Positions 29,721-41,788 of a DNA stretch of 64,000 bases are shown one piece after another; the first letter of the stretch is position 1; each line of letters begins with the position of its first letter. Under the pieces are notes generated by a model that had not been told where the DNA came from, did no database searches, and saw only the letters and a list, made by a program, of their open reading frames with translations. A program made the translations under genes and the position numbers. The stretch is from Tenrec ecaudatus (taxonomy: Eukaryota; Chordata; Mammalia; Afrosoricida; Tenrecidae), in the NCBI RefSeq assembly GCF_050624435.1, contig NC_134535.1, positions 74,644,494 to 74,708,493 of the forward strand, written 5' to 3'.

Positions 29721-30391
29721 TGACAAAATACAGCAGTTAAACCCCAATATGAGAAAAACCAAGAAAATATTAAAAACTATAACAAGCTCTAAGTGGATAA
29801 GAAGGGAGATCAAGTGACAAGGTTTTAATAGCTCAAGTCAGAGTTATCATTTTAATCGACTGTAGTCATCTTTCCAATACTCTTTCTGTCTGATAACCAG
29901 GTTATTTCCATCCCTGAAGTATGATTAAAGGGACATTACCTGCGGCTTATTCCCTGTAGATCCTACACATATATTTTGGACTTCCATTGTCATGCATAGG
30001 CTTCTGCACACCGGAATCTCACAATTTAAACACTGATGCTACTCCCTCCTTCAGATTTGGATTTTATAATTTACAATCTTTGAATCACTTCATACACCAT
30101 GCAAGTTTAGTCTTAAGTCCTCAGTTTACAGGTTTGTTTATGGTAGGGGCTAATTCACCTACTACTCTTGTTATTCTGCATCAATTTGCTGTTCCCTTGG
30201 CACCTTCAATATGGACTCAATATTTTAGGAAATTCTCCAAGATAATCTGTACTCTCCCACATTCCTCACTGAGGAATTCGTCTCCTTCTCAATTACAGAC
30301 TTCGTGCACACTGCCATGCTGTGCTGTCGCTCAGCCTGTGACCCTGTTTCACCATCTGAACTGCTCATGGTTACTCTTCACTGCATGCTCA

Positions 30392-30590
30392 AAGGAGCCC
30401 TGGTGGCAGAGTGGGTAGTGCATTGGGCTGGTAACCACAAGGTCAACAGTTTGAACCTATCAACCTTTCTGTGGGAAACAGGTGAGGCTTTCTACTCCCA
30501 CCAATACTTACAGTCTTGAAACCAACGGGGTCAGTTCTACATGGTCCACCGGGTTGCTATTGGTCAGAAATGACTTCCTATCAGGGAATT
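30392..30590 (+). repeat. AfroSINE-like SINE
   Basis: The best-preserved head in the window is GGAGCCCTGGTGGCAGAGTG followed by GGTCAACAGTTTGAACC, which is the AfroSINE tRNA-related promoter region. It ends in TATTGGTCAGAAATGA. Confidence 0.85.
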
Positions 30591-30719
30591 GGGCATGTCA
30601 GGAGTAGGTGGCAGTGCATAACAGAAGTTTAAAGGGATTTGGGGAATGATGACAGTGATGAGGCCGATACTCTGCGAGTCTCAATTCTCACAAATTCTGA
30701 AATCATTTTTGATACCTTT

Positions 30720-31218
30720 TGTTAGGCAGATGCTCAGGGATGGGATGTCCATTGATACATGCCCAAGAGAACTAAGCACGAGAACAAAGGGTGGTGCACT
30801 GCACATGCTCAAAGGCATTGGTTTTCCCGCGGTGGGCAGCATTGGTGGGTGTTAAACCTGGATCGGCCCACCTGGGCCAGGTGAATTCAATCCAGCCAAT
30901 AGGGTTGATCTGGGGTCATCCACCACGCCTCCCACTGGAATCCTTGAAAAGGCAGGAGCCAGAGAATGAGGAGGAACTGGGGAGATAACTTGAGACAGAA
31001 CTTTGGAGGAGAACTTAGGAAAGAGATCTTTGCATGACGCCGAGCAGTCTGTGCGAGGCTGCATGGTCAGGAGGAATCCTATGGGTTGTGTGTAAAAGCT
31101 AGAACTTCTTCTAACTCTCATTAAACTCACTTGGATCACGAGCCAGGCTTCGGCATGAATTCTTTCTCATGCGAAGCCAAGGAATGATGTGTAACTCTAT
31201 CCCCAGAGAGATCTTACA
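30720..31218 (+). repeat. 5' LTR of the ERV1-type provirus
   Basis: It begins TGTTAGGCAGAT and ends GAGAGATCTTACA (TG...CA). It pairs with 35108-35603 with scattered differences and small indels. Confidence 0.92.
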
Positions 31219-31223
31219 TTAAG

Positions 31224-31243
31224 TGGTGCTGTGTAACTCGGAT
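31224..31243 (+). other. primer binding site, tRNA-His-like
   Basis: TGGTGCTGTGTAACTCGGAT lies 5 bases after the LTR. It resembles the complement of the tRNA-His 3' end used by HERV-H-like ERV1 elements, with one substitution and an extra base or two. Confidence 0.7.
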
Positions 31244-32340
31244 ATATAAGGTAAAAGACAGCTCCCTCCCACCCTGGTCTCACTAGTTTGGGGCACCTTC
31301 TGGACTCTTCACCTCACCACCTCTGAGATACAGTACATGAATGGGAAGGAGTAAGGCTGAACTTCTCCAGCAACGTCTGGGAGATGGATGGCTCCCTGAG
31401 ACGACCCATGAAGACATCAAAATGTATTCCCGTACCCCTCTCATCCTTTTGGTGTTTGGAATCTGTCTCTCTCTGTGCTCGACTTCTTGGGAGTTTGCAT
31501 GTCTTCCCCAGGCTGGTTTCCTGGGAGGGAGCATGGACACTATGGGCTGAAGGCCATTCCCCAAACATATTTGCATCTCAATTGCCCCATGCTGGCTTCC
31601 CTCTAGGCCGCAAGAGGTGGCCGCTATTTTCTGCACCATGTGAGTCGCCGTGCCCTGGCAGCATGGCGCCACCTGGTGTCTGCCATTTTTGCTACGGGTC
31701 AAGGGAGCACGTGACCCTGCCAAGATGGCGCCCACCACTCCAACCACGTGCAGGGGAGGTGCCTGGGTAGCTAGCCCCTCCTCTGGTCCCCGGAGCTAGC
31801 CCCTGCTCTAGTCCCAGAGCCAAATGTTCCCCTTTTCCGCCCATTCCCTTTTAGCTTCCCTTGGTCTTCTAAACAAGCTGCTTTGGTGTTCTACCACTGG
31901 GGGCTTGTTCCTTGATACCGGCTGCTCTTCCTTGCCCAGGCGTAGGTCAAAGTCATTCAGAAGCCAAGCCAGAGTAACTGTTAACTTTTGCCTTCCAGTG
32001 ATGCTGCCTCTGGAACTTTCTGGGACACTTCTTAATACAGTTCCACCGTCAGGATGCTCCAGCCAGAAATTCCGATTCTTTAAAGGTTTCCCGAGCTGCC
32101 GGATAGACGTCCCTTCCCTTCAGAGATTTGAGAGTCTGCTCCATCTTTGAAGGCCATGGGGCCACGCCATACAGTGGCCCTCATAGCTTGTGATCTGGAA
32201 AGCAGTCAGACCAAAATGTCGCGACACACTCCGACTCTTCCTACCTTGGGCGGGGGCACCTGCCTAAGGCTTCAGACTCACGACACTCCAGACGTGGGTG
32301 CTGAATCTGTGATTACCTAACCTTGAGGCATCAAGCTCTT
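31244..32340 (+). other. leader region of the ERV1-type provirus
   Basis: GC-rich leader sequence. Open frames on both strands here do not resemble retroviral proteins. The gag start is not identifiable. Confidence 0.45.
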
Positions 32341-34250
32341 GATATTCTTCGTGTATTTGCTTTCCAGATGGAACAGACCAGCTTCATATCCAGGAATTGC
32401 CCCCTAGAATGCATCCTGTTCAATTGGGAATATTTTATCTGGAAAAGCTGGACAAACAGAAGCTGATGACACTTTGCAATTCTATTTGGCCACAGTATGT
32501 TTTAGAGGAAGGGGAATAGTGGCCAGTTAATGGTACACTTTCCCTTCCAACCTTGCAACAGCTAGAACATTTTTGTGCAATGATGGAGAGGTGGTGGGAG
32601 ATGCCGTCTATTAGAGCATTCTTCCTTTTAAGGAAGAACAGGGATCTTTATTCCCAGTGCACCCAGGACCCCCTGAGGGACTGTGGACTAGAGGGCAACT
32701 ATTGCCTCAACTCCGAAGCAGCCCAGAGTATTCTACCTGTAGTAGAGGCAGCAGGGGCGCGACGGGGGATTAGATCAGCTATCCTGCATCAAGCTGGGTC
32801 CGAAGTGAGGCGTGCGGATGAAAGGAAAAGAAAGAGACATACAAAGCATGGGATTGGGAAGACATCAATCTGATGGACTGAAGTACCAAGTATATTCAAA
32901 GCTTGGTTTTTTATACTCTTCTTACACAAGGGGATGGTTCCAGAATAAACATAAAAGAATTTGCTTTAAAAAACTTTCTGCACCTCTTATCTATGCAGGT
33001 GTTACTTAACTAGCCACACTTTCCAAACATTTGAATAATAACAGCACTATATTCTAAGACAAGCACAAGGACATGCAAGGTTCAAAAGAATCTTAAAGAG
33101 GTCTTAAAGAACTGAGTTATCTCACAATGTTTTTAACTGCAAGGTCATAAAGAACTGAGTTACTTTGCAATGCTTTTAGCTGCTAGGTAAACAGAGGCAC
33201 AGGGGACTAATTAGTCACCCACCAAGAAACACCTTGACCAGCAGACCTCCTGGTCCAAAGCAATTTACAAGCTTTCTACTCTGATTAAACTCAAGCAAAT
33301 TAAAAGTGGCATAGGCAGTTACTCTACCAAACCCTAACAGTACATAGAACACTTCCAGCACCTCACCCTAGCCTATGACTTAACCTGGAAAGACGTAATG
33401 ATTATACTGGGACAGACTATGATAGATTTTGAGAAAAAGCGGGTGCTCAAAGGTGCTAGAAAGTTTTCAAAGGAGTTACATGTGATGAATGAAAGGTACC
33501 CTGTAGGGAAAAATGCAGTACCTTTAATAGACCCTGCTTGGAGTCATAGTGAGCCTAAGGACAAGTGGGCACAGGAACATTTCCTGATGTGCGTCAAGGA
33601 AGGACTAAAGTCAGGTAGGAACAAAGGTCATTAATTATGCCAAGGTGACAGTGATTCACCAGGAACCTACCTAGTCTCCTGTAAGCTTTTTAGAGCGGCT
33701 AAAGGAGGCCCTAAAGAATCATACTGCTGTAGATATTGAATCCTATGAAGGGCAAGTCTTGCTAAAGGACAATTTTCTCACACAGGCCACACAACATTCG
33801 CAAGAAAGTCCAAAAACTAGTGCAAAAGCCTGAGGGAGCTACCCTAGAGGAGCTGGTGACTTGTGCCAATACGGCTTTTTACAATAGGGAGCAGGAAAGC
33901 GAGGCTCGTGCCCGGGGGGAAGGAGAAAAGAAAGGACATTAGGCATGCCCAGGTATTAGCTGCACTCAATAGGAGAAACCCGTCGAATGCCTCCCAGGTT
34001 ACCCAGCCTTTTGAATCAGGTACTAAGTGCTACATTTGCCGGTGACCAGGTCATTGGGCTAGGAACTGCCCTAACCGGAACAAGCCTCCGCAGACGCCAT
34101 GCATCTGAGCATTACAAGCACACAGGCCACTTGGCTGGCCTCTGTCCTAAGGCCCAAAACCTGAAGGGGAAGCACCCACAGGCCAACGTGCAGCTGGTAA
34201 CAGAGGAGGAGTATTGAAAGCACCCGGCACGGCCGGCCTAGCAGCAAGAA
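32340..34250 (+). pseudogene. gag relic of the ERV1-type provirus
   Basis: Pieces resembling matrix/capsid occur at about 32520-32630 and 33345-33640 (TWKDVMIIL block), split by the reversed LTR at about 32757-33255. A nucleocapsid zinc knuckle C-x2-C-x4-H-x4-C spans 34028-34069 with an in-frame stop at 34043-34045. A second, degraded knuckle follows at about 34105-34150. Frameshifts and stops make it non-functional. Confidence 0.75.
32757..33255 (-). repeat. solo LTR of the ERV2 family, reversed, inside ERV1 gag
   Basis: The reverse complement aligns along its length with the LTRs at 36137-36622 and 43678-44173, including TATAAAAAACCAAGC and the CACCAAGAAACACC end (read on +). The borders are approximate to about 10 bases. 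Confidence 0.85.
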
Positions 34251-34600
34251 GTAACTGTTACTGGTCTGAAACCTATGGTGGGCATCGGCATGGCAGGAAG
34301 ATCAGTGAACTTCCTTTTAATATTGGAGTCACCTCTGTCCTTCTTTCCTTCCCTGGACCCCTGGCACCCCGCACCTGCTCCATCCTAAAAGTGTCAGGAA
34401 AACCTGTAGTTCAACATTTTACTGAGCCTCTCAGATGTCTTTGGATTAACTTCTATTTTTCTCATAACTTCCTAGTGATACCTGAATTTCCAGCTCCTCT
34501 CATAGGCCGAGACCTACTGGCCCAGCTGCACACCTGCATAATCAGCGGACCTCATCCTCATCCCTCTACAGCTTCCAGTTGTTCATCACAGTAGAGAAGC
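34250..34600 (+). pseudogene. protease relic of the ERV1-type provirus
   Basis: The C-terminal retroviral protease block APLIGRDLLAQL is visible at about 34490-34530. The catalytic Asp triplet region at about 34310-34330 is altered, so no active site remains. 34600-35098 has no recognisable pol or env. Confidence 0.7.
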
Positions 34601-35098
34601 CTCAGATTCCCCCACAGGAACCCTGGGGACAGACGAATACTCCTGTGAGCCACTGGATGGTCTTAGGATGATATTTCATTGCCACCCCAGGATAGATGAG
34701 GGCTGCACAGATGATTCTACCTCAGACCCCTCACAGCCTTTAGGCCAGTGAATACCTTTCCTCCATTCCTGTGTTTACAATGACCAAAATCTGTGACACT
34801 AACCTAAATTCAAGGGCACTGCCACCTTACACTCTTACCCATGTTTCACGTAAGCTGTTCACCTGTTGTTTGTTTCCCAGTTCTCAGGTTACCAAGGCCT
34901 CTGAGTTAAGTGTGCCAGCTCCAGGACCACCGTCTCCTAAACCCACCTCGACCTTATCCATACTGGACTCTAAATCGACAACCCCTTCTAACAGAGTAGG
35001 AAGGGTATGGACCAAAACCCCACTTCACCCCCTTTGCCAACAGGAAGTATCTAGAGATGTCGTCGTCCTGTACCCCAAAGATTTGGGTCCATACCTCT

Positions 35099-35107
35099 TG
35101 GGGGAAA
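35099..35107 (+). other. polypurine tract of the ERV1-type provirus
   Basis: TGGGGGAAA-type purine run directly in front of the 3' LTR, the plus-strand priming site. Confidence 0.7.
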
Positions 35108-35603
35108 TGTTAGGCAGATAGGAAGGGATGGTATGTCTATCAACGCATGCCACGAGAGTCAGGCACAAGAACAAAGGGTGGCACAGTGCACATGCTCAAA
35201 GGCCTAGGTTTTCCCATGGTGGGCATGGGTGGGCGTTAAACCAGGATCGGCCCACCTGGGCCAGGTGAATTCAATCCAGCTAATGGGGTTGATCTGGGGT
35301 TGTCCACCATGCCTCCCCCTGGAATCCTTGAAAAGGCAGGGGCCAGGGAAGAGAGGAGGAGCTGGGGAGAAAACTTGAGACAGAACTTTGGAGGAGAACT
35401 TGGGAAAGAAATCTTTGCATGATGCTGAGCAGTCTCTGCCAGGCTGCATGGTCTACAGGAATCCTATGGGTGCTGCGTAAAACCTAGAACTTCTTCTAAC
35501 TCCCATTAAACTCACTTGGATCACGAGCCAGGCTTCGGCGTGAATTCTTTCTCACGCGGAGCCAAGGACCGAGGTGTAATTCTATCCCCAGAGAGATCTT
35601 ACA
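35108..35603 (+). repeat. 3' LTR of the ERV1-type provirus
   Basis: It begins TGTTAGGCAGAT and ends GATCTTACA, followed by CTTT, the right copy of the target duplication. Confidence 0.92.
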
Positions 35604-35987
35604 CTTTCCTCTTTATTCTTGGCTCCATCTATTAGCTACTGTGTCACCTGACTCCATACATATTTTCTGTCTCACAATGTCACCATCCACTTTAGTCCTC
35701 AGCTCATTATATCACCTATTTATGTGTCTTAATTATCAAATGCTGGTATGACAGAATACTTAAGACAGAATTTATTCCATCATAGTGTCGGAGGTTTAAC
35801 GTCTAAACCCCAGGTCCAAGTCTTAAGGGGCAGGCGGCTCTCTTTGAGTCAGTTCTGGGAAATTTTCTCACCTCCTTTCAACATCTGTTGAATCTCTTGG
35901 GTCTTCTGACATCTCTTGAGATCTTTGTGTGTCATCAGCCTTCTGTGGGTCTAGGAGGTTCATAGTACAGGTTCCTGAGCCTAAAGT
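35604..35987. other. intergenic stretch without gene
   Basis: Sequence between the ERV1-type provirus and the L1 that hosts the next provirus. Nothing coding or repetitive was recognised. Confidence 0.4.
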
Positions 35988-36136
35988 ATGTAAAGAAGTG
36001 AAGTTACCGTTATTTGCAGATGATATGATTTTATTTATTGAGAAGCCCAAAGGCTTTACAATAGGAATGTTGCAATTGATGCAGGAATATGGTAGAGTAG
36101 CAGGATACAAGGTCAGCAAGCAGAGGTCAACTGGAT
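35988..36136 (+). repeat. left part of L1 ORF2 fragment split by the ERV2 provirus
   Basis: It carries the L1 polymerase motif FADDMILFIEKPK and matches 18250-18396 closely. It is broken at CTGGAT, the target site, and continues at 44180. Confidence 0.9.
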
Positions 36137-36622
36137 TGTAGGAGGCAGGTCGGCGGGTCCAGGTGTTTCTTGGAGGGTGACCAATTAGTCTGTGTCTTTG
36201 CAGACAAAAGCATTGCAAAATAACTCAGTTATTTATTGCCTTGCAGCTAAAAACATTGCAAGATAACTCAGTTATTTAGGACCTCTTTAAAATTCTTTTG
36301 AATCTTGCATATCCATGTGCTTATCTTAGAACATAGCGCTTTTACTATTCAAATGTTCAGACAGTGTGACTAGTTAAGTAACACTTGCATTGATAAGAGA
36401 TTAAAAATATCTTTTTAAAGCAAATTCTTTGATGTTTGTTTTGTAACCATTCCCTTGTAAGAAGAGTATAAAAACCAAGCTTTGAATATACTCAGTACTT
36501 CAGTCCATCAGACTGTTGTCCTCCCAATCCCATACTTTGTATATGTCTCTTTTTTTTTTGTTTCATCCGCACACCTCATTTCAGATGCAGCTTGATGTGG
36601 AAGAGCTAGTCTATCATCCGCA
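36137..36622 (+). repeat. 5' LTR of the ERV2 provirus
   Basis: It runs from TGTAGG to CCGCA. The TATA box is TATAAAAA at 36467-36474. It lacks about 12 bases present in the 3' LTR (CCCTGTGCCTC region). Confidence 0.92.
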
Positions 36623-36626
36623 TTTT

Positions 36627-36644
36627 TGGCACCCAAACTTGGGG
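36627..36644 (+). other. primer binding site, tRNA-Lys-like
   Basis: TGGCACCCAAACTTGGGG resembles the complement of the tRNA-Lys 3' end used by ERV-K-type betaretroviruses, with a few substitutions. Confidence 0.75.
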
Positions 36645-36749
36645 ATTTCAACACCGAGGATACCGTGATGGACACCACTGAGTAGCAGTGCCATGAATCT
36701 TTACAGAGAAAATTAAGGGTAAGTGGTGAAAAGTTGGGAGAAATAAATA

Positions 36750-38230
36750 ATGGGACAGAGTTCTAGTAAACGTATGTATGTAAATATGCTATATCATTTA
36801 TTAAAAAATAGAGGAATTAATGTTAGTTAAGAACAATTGGAATAATTTATTTGCTTTATACAACAGGTGTGTCCTTGGAATCCTGATGATGGATGAGTTG
36901 ATTTAAAGACGTGAGAAGAGGTTGGAAAAATGTTGCAGGATTTTTACTCTACCAATGGACGGGCCGAGGTTCCAGTTTTTGCTTTTACTTTATGGGGCTT
37001 AATAAAAGATTGTATAGATCCTCGGCACGAAGTTGATAAATTGACTATAGAAAATAATATTGATGAAAATGAGCCTTCAGCCCCTAGATATAAGAAATTA
37101 TTAAAAACAGATGGATTAGATACATCCGGTGAACAAACTTCAGCAGAGGCGACAGCAAAATATGAGATAGATAATTATGATCAAGTGATTATGACACAAG
37201 AAGAGGGGAGTGAAGCAAACAAGGAAAAAGGAGAGGAAAAAATTTGGCAGACTTTAAATGCCCTACAAGAATCTATGTCACAATTAGTTATAGGAAAACA
37301 AAGGGGTTTCCCTTTAGGAAAGGCTTTTGAGCCCCAAAATCGGCCTTACAACAAACCGTAGCTTTAGCAACAGAATAGGGAGGAGATTTAGAAATTCCAG
37401 GATGTTATCCGGTTGGGGAACAAAATGCTCAAGAATAGGGACGAATATTCTCCCCCATTCCATTCAAAACTATAAAAGATTTAAAATCTGCTTGTTTCTC
37501 AATATGGTCCTGTGGCTCCTTGTACTATGGAGTTATTAGAAGCCACAATAGGAGATGATATGTTTTGTGCAGGAGACTGGAAGCAGCTAGCTCGAGCGTG
37601 TTTATCAGGGGCGACTACTTGCTTTGGAAGTCTGAGTTTTCAGAATCCTGCAAGATGACAGCTAAATTAAATGCAGGTAATGGTCAACAACAAATAAACT
37701 ATGAGGTGTTAGCAGGTGATGGAAATTATAGTGACATACCAAATCAATTAAATAATCCTTTAGGAGCCTACGCTCAGACAGTGGCTGATGATCGTAGGGC
37801 TTGGAGAAAACTGCCATCAGGAGGAAGAAACACAGAAGAAGTGTTCAAAGTTATACATGGCCCCATTGAAACTTTTTCAGAATTTCTTAATCAGCTTTGG
37901 CAGGCTGCCAGATGAATTTTAGGACAGTCAGAAGGCACTAATGTGATTGTAAAACACTTGGCTTTTGAAAATGCTAATGGCCCATGTAAATCTGCCATAC
38001 GCGGTATAAAAACAAGGATAGTCTGAATGACATGATTAGGCTTTGCACTGACATTGGCCAATCATCCATTCAGGGATTGGCTATGGCTGCTGCTGTACAG
38101 GGAAAAACGTTTCAGGAATCTTTACACTTCCAAGGAAGGTCTAATAATGGAGGAATGCGACCTTGCTTTCCCTCTGGTAGACAAGGACACCTTTCAAAAA
38201 AAGTCCTAACAAAAATACTTCCCTAAAAAG
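36750..38230 (+). pseudogene. gag relic of the ERV2 provirus
   Basis: The ATG at 36750 begins MGQSSSK, a myristoylation-type start, but a stop follows within about 30 codons. Later pieces at 36930-37361 and 37565-37915 cover matrix/linker and capsid. GPIETFSEFLNQLW at about 37860-37900 fits the major homology region. A zinc-knuckle remnant with lost cysteines lies at about 38155-38200. Confidence 0.85.
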
Positions 38231-38299
38231 AGGCCCTCTACTTCCCTAAGTAGAGGACCACATTGAGCAAACAGGTGCAAATCTGAAACAGATATAGAT

Positions 38300-39230
38300 G
38301 GAAAACCGTTAAGTGGGCTTTCGGGGAACTGCCAACGGGGCCAGTCTCAAGGCCCAACAAAATGTTTCCGGGGCACTGCAGAGAGGCAACAACAATCCAT
38401 TCATGACCTCTATCAGGCAACAGCAGGAAGTGCAGATTGGACCTCAGTCCCTCCACCCGCTTCATATTAACAGGAGATATGGGAATACAAGCCATTCCTA
38501 CTGGTGTATATGGACCATTACCTCCAGGCACGGTAGGGCTCATTTTGGGAAGAAGCAGCACCACTATGAAGAGATTGCAAGTTTCTCCTGGGGTGATAGA
38601 TCAGGATTACACCAAGGAAGTTAAGGTCATGGCTTCATCACCTACTAAAGTTAGTGTTTTGTCTCCAGAAAATAGAATTGCATAATTATTACTATTGCCT
38701 TTTCATAAAGGAGGATGGAAACATAATAAAGAATGACGAGACCAAGGTTTTGGCTCTTCGGATGCCTACTGGATCAGAAACCTTAAAGAAGGAAGGCCTG
38801 AATTAATACTATCCATAAAAGGAAAATAATTTAAAGGATTATTAGACACTGGAGCAGATGTATCTTGTATATCAAAAATACATTGACCCGTACAGTGGCC
38901 TCTTTCTACTGCAGATACATACTTAGAGGGCATAGAGGGCAGGCTCAACATCCCTGTAAAAACTCTGATAATTTAGAATGGAAATACAAAGAAGGACATA
39001 AAAGTATCTTTAAACCTTTTATAGTTAATCACTTACCCATAAACATATGGGGCAGGGATGTATTGAGTCAAATGAATGTAATGCTGTTTTCGCCTAACCA
39101 ACAAGTCACGAATATGATGTTTGACCCAGGACATGTTCCTGGTACCGGGCTCAGAAGTAAAGGACAAGGCATTACTGAGCCCATACAAGCCCAGGGAAAC
39201 TCAAACAGATTGGGTTTAGGAAATTTTTAA
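38300..39230 (+). pseudogene. pro relic (dUTPase plus protease) of the ERV2 provirus
   Basis: The 38437-38685 frame reads as a dUTPase (IPTGVYGPLPPGTVGLILGR, then PGVIDQDY). The aspartic protease active site LLDTGADVSC lies at 38839-38868 with DTGA at 38845-38856. A glycine-rich G-patch-like end (NRLGLGNF) is at about 39200-39228. Stops separate these parts. Confidence 0.88.
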
Positions 39231-41780
39231 TAGCGACCACTGACAAGTCTGCACCGCATGCAGATGCTATTACTTGGAAGTCTGATGAGCCTGTGTGGGT
39301 TGATCAATGGCCGCTTGATGAAGAAAAGATAAAAGCTGCCAAACTGTTAGTGCAGGAACAGTTAGAAAAGGGACATATGGAACCACTCAAATCACCTTGG
39401 AATTCTCTGATTTTTGTTATCAAGAAAACATCAGGTAAAGGGCGATTAGTACAAGACCTTAGGAAAGTTAATTGTCCCGGGGAAACCATGGGAGCTTTAC
39501 AACCTGGCCTGCCTATTTCCTCTGCTATTCCCAGTAACACATAAAATTATTATCGATTTAAATGATTGTTTTTATACTACTCCCTTGGATCCCAAAGATT
39601 ATAAAAGATTTGCTTTTCGTATTCATTTTAAAGAACCTATGGAGCGTTATCAGTGGAGAGTTTTACCTCAGGGAATGTCTAATAGCGCCACTTTGTGTCA
39701 AAAGTTTGTACTTGCAGCTATATAGTCAGTTAGAACCCTGAACCATCGGTGTATATCATTCACTACATGGATGATATTTTGATGGCTCATAGGGACCAAA
39801 AGGAGGCTCTCTTTATTTTTTACTTACTACGAGAAGCATTAAAAAGACATGGATTTGTTATAACATAAGAAAAAGTACAAGTTATAGAACCTTACAAATA
39901 TTTAGGACATTTTTAACAAAAAGGTTTTGTTAAACCCCAGAAGATAGAAATAAGGAAAGATCACTTACAAACTTTAAATGATTTTCAAAAATTACTAGGA
40001 GATATTAATTGGCTTAGACCATATTTAAAAATAAGTACTGGAGACCTTAACCCTTTATTTGATATTTTAAAAGGAGATCCTGATCCAAATTCGACTTGGG
40101 AAATTTCCCCTGTAGCAGAACAAACTTTAAATTTAGTACATTTACGTATTCAAAAACAGCAAATTACGTATATGAATTATGGTAAACTTTGGTGCTTTTA
40201 CATCTTGCCCACTCATCACACACCTACGGGTGTGTTATGGCAGGAAGGACCATTTTGTGGGTATATTTAGCTTCTTCAAGAAAAAGAGTTCTAAAACCTT
40301 AGTTCGAAGAAATAGCTGAATTAGTGATGAAAGGTAGGTCTGAGTCTGTTCAATATTTTTGGAAAATACCCTAATTCTATAGTTATACTCTATGACAGAT
40401 CCCAAACTTCTTGGTTATGGGAAAGTTGTGATTCATGGGGATTAGCATTTGCTGGGTTTTGTGGATTGGTGAACAATATTTATCCTCCAGATAATTTGTT
40501 ACAATTTGCTAAAAAAAACATTTATTTGTTTTCCCCAGCATTTAGAAAAATAAACTTATACCTCATGCCCTTACAATATTTACTGTTGGTTCCTCCAAAG
40601 GAACTGCAACTCTTTCTTACAAATGACATACTATTGTTAAAAAATTTCTAGCTCAGTCTGCACAATTAGTGGAGCTACATGCCATCACAGCAGTTTTCAA
40701 CTACATACTGAACAACTTTTAACATTTATTCAGACAGTCTATATTTTGTTTTCGCATTAAATAATTTAGAAACTGTTGCTTGCATTCAATCACAAAATGA
40801 GCCTGTTTTGGCTTTATTTGGTGAATTACAACAATTAATTTGGAACCGCGAATATCCTTATTTTGCGGCACTTATCAGAGCTCACTACCTGGGGCTTTGG
40901 CAGAAGTCAACAATTTAGCTGATTGGGCAACTCGAGCTGTAGGAGCATCTGTCAGTTTATCTCAAGATCAAATTACTTTAGGCCAGCGTTCGCAACAACT
41001 ACATCACCCGAATAGCCAGGCTTTAAAGCATTGATTTAACATATCTAAAGAAGCAGCAAGGGACATAGTAAAATCTTGTCCTCATTGTGCTCCTCATTTA
41101 CCAGTTCCTCATTTAGGTGTTAATCCCAGAGGACTGCTCTCAGGACATCTTTGGCAGATAGATGTTACTCACATTCCTTTATTTGGTATATTGAGTTATT
41201 TGCGTGCTACGGTGGACACTTACTCTGGATTTATGGTGGCCACTCCTATGACTGGCATAAAAACATCTTTAGTTATTCAACACATGTAACGCTGTTTTGC
41301 TATCATTGGTATACCTAAATGCTTAAAGACAGATAATGGATCCGCTTATATTAGTAAATCATTTGCTCGATTTTGTGTCACTTTTTGAATTAAATATACA
41401 ACTGGAATCCCTTATAATCCTCAAGGGCAAGGTATTGTGGAACATGCCAATGGGACTGTGAAGCAACAATTAGATAAAATAAAGAAGGGGGAGATATACC
41501 CTTCAACTCCTCGCAGTTTAATTAATCATAATTTATTTATTTTAAATTTTTTTATTTTGGATGTACACGGTCAGTCTGCTTCTGACCGCCTTTGGAAAAA
41601 GATTTCTAAACATAAAGACAAAGCATATGCAAAATGGAAAGATCCACTTACTTGACAATGGCAAGAGCCAGCTCACGTCCTGATTTGGGGACAAGGACAT
41701 GTTTGTATTGTTCCACAGGACGCTGAAAACGCTCATTGGCTGCCAGAAAGACTGGTGAGACCTGTGTTACCACCTGTGAC
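39231..41780 (+). pseudogene. pol relic (reverse transcriptase, RNase H, integrase) of the ERV2 provirus
   Basis: The reverse-transcriptase N-terminus is open at 39293-39541. The catalytic YMDD is at 39764-39775. RNase H covers about 40350-41000 in broken frames. The integrase has an HHCC zinc-binding region at about 41005-41090 and its three catalytic acidic residues at 41161, 41332 and 41440. In-frame stops, for example at about 41287 and 41386, disable it. Confidence 0.9.
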
Positions 41781-41788
41781 TATCCAAG

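Larger units (their letters stand above)
30720..35603 (+). mobile_element. ERV1-type defective provirus (LTR-gag-pro-LTR)
   Basis: The provirus of 4.9 kb is bounded by 499- and 496-bp LTRs in the same orientation and by the 4-bp target duplication CTTT (30716-30719 and 35604-35607), the length used by gamma-like retroviruses. A His-tRNA-like primer site follows the 5' LTR. The interior holds a broken gag and a protease relic but no reverse transcriptase, integrase or env, so it could only move with borrowed functions. A reversed LTR of another family interrupts gag. Confidence 0.9.

Noticed and set aside
30392-30590. Possible tRNA gene
   Set aside because: The A/B-box-like region belongs to a dispersed SINE; no cloverleaf with a proper acceptor stem is present.
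31283-31770. Open frames on both strands in the ERV1 leader
   Set aside because: They overlap each other, lack retroviral motifs and lie between the primer site and the recognisable gag remnants.
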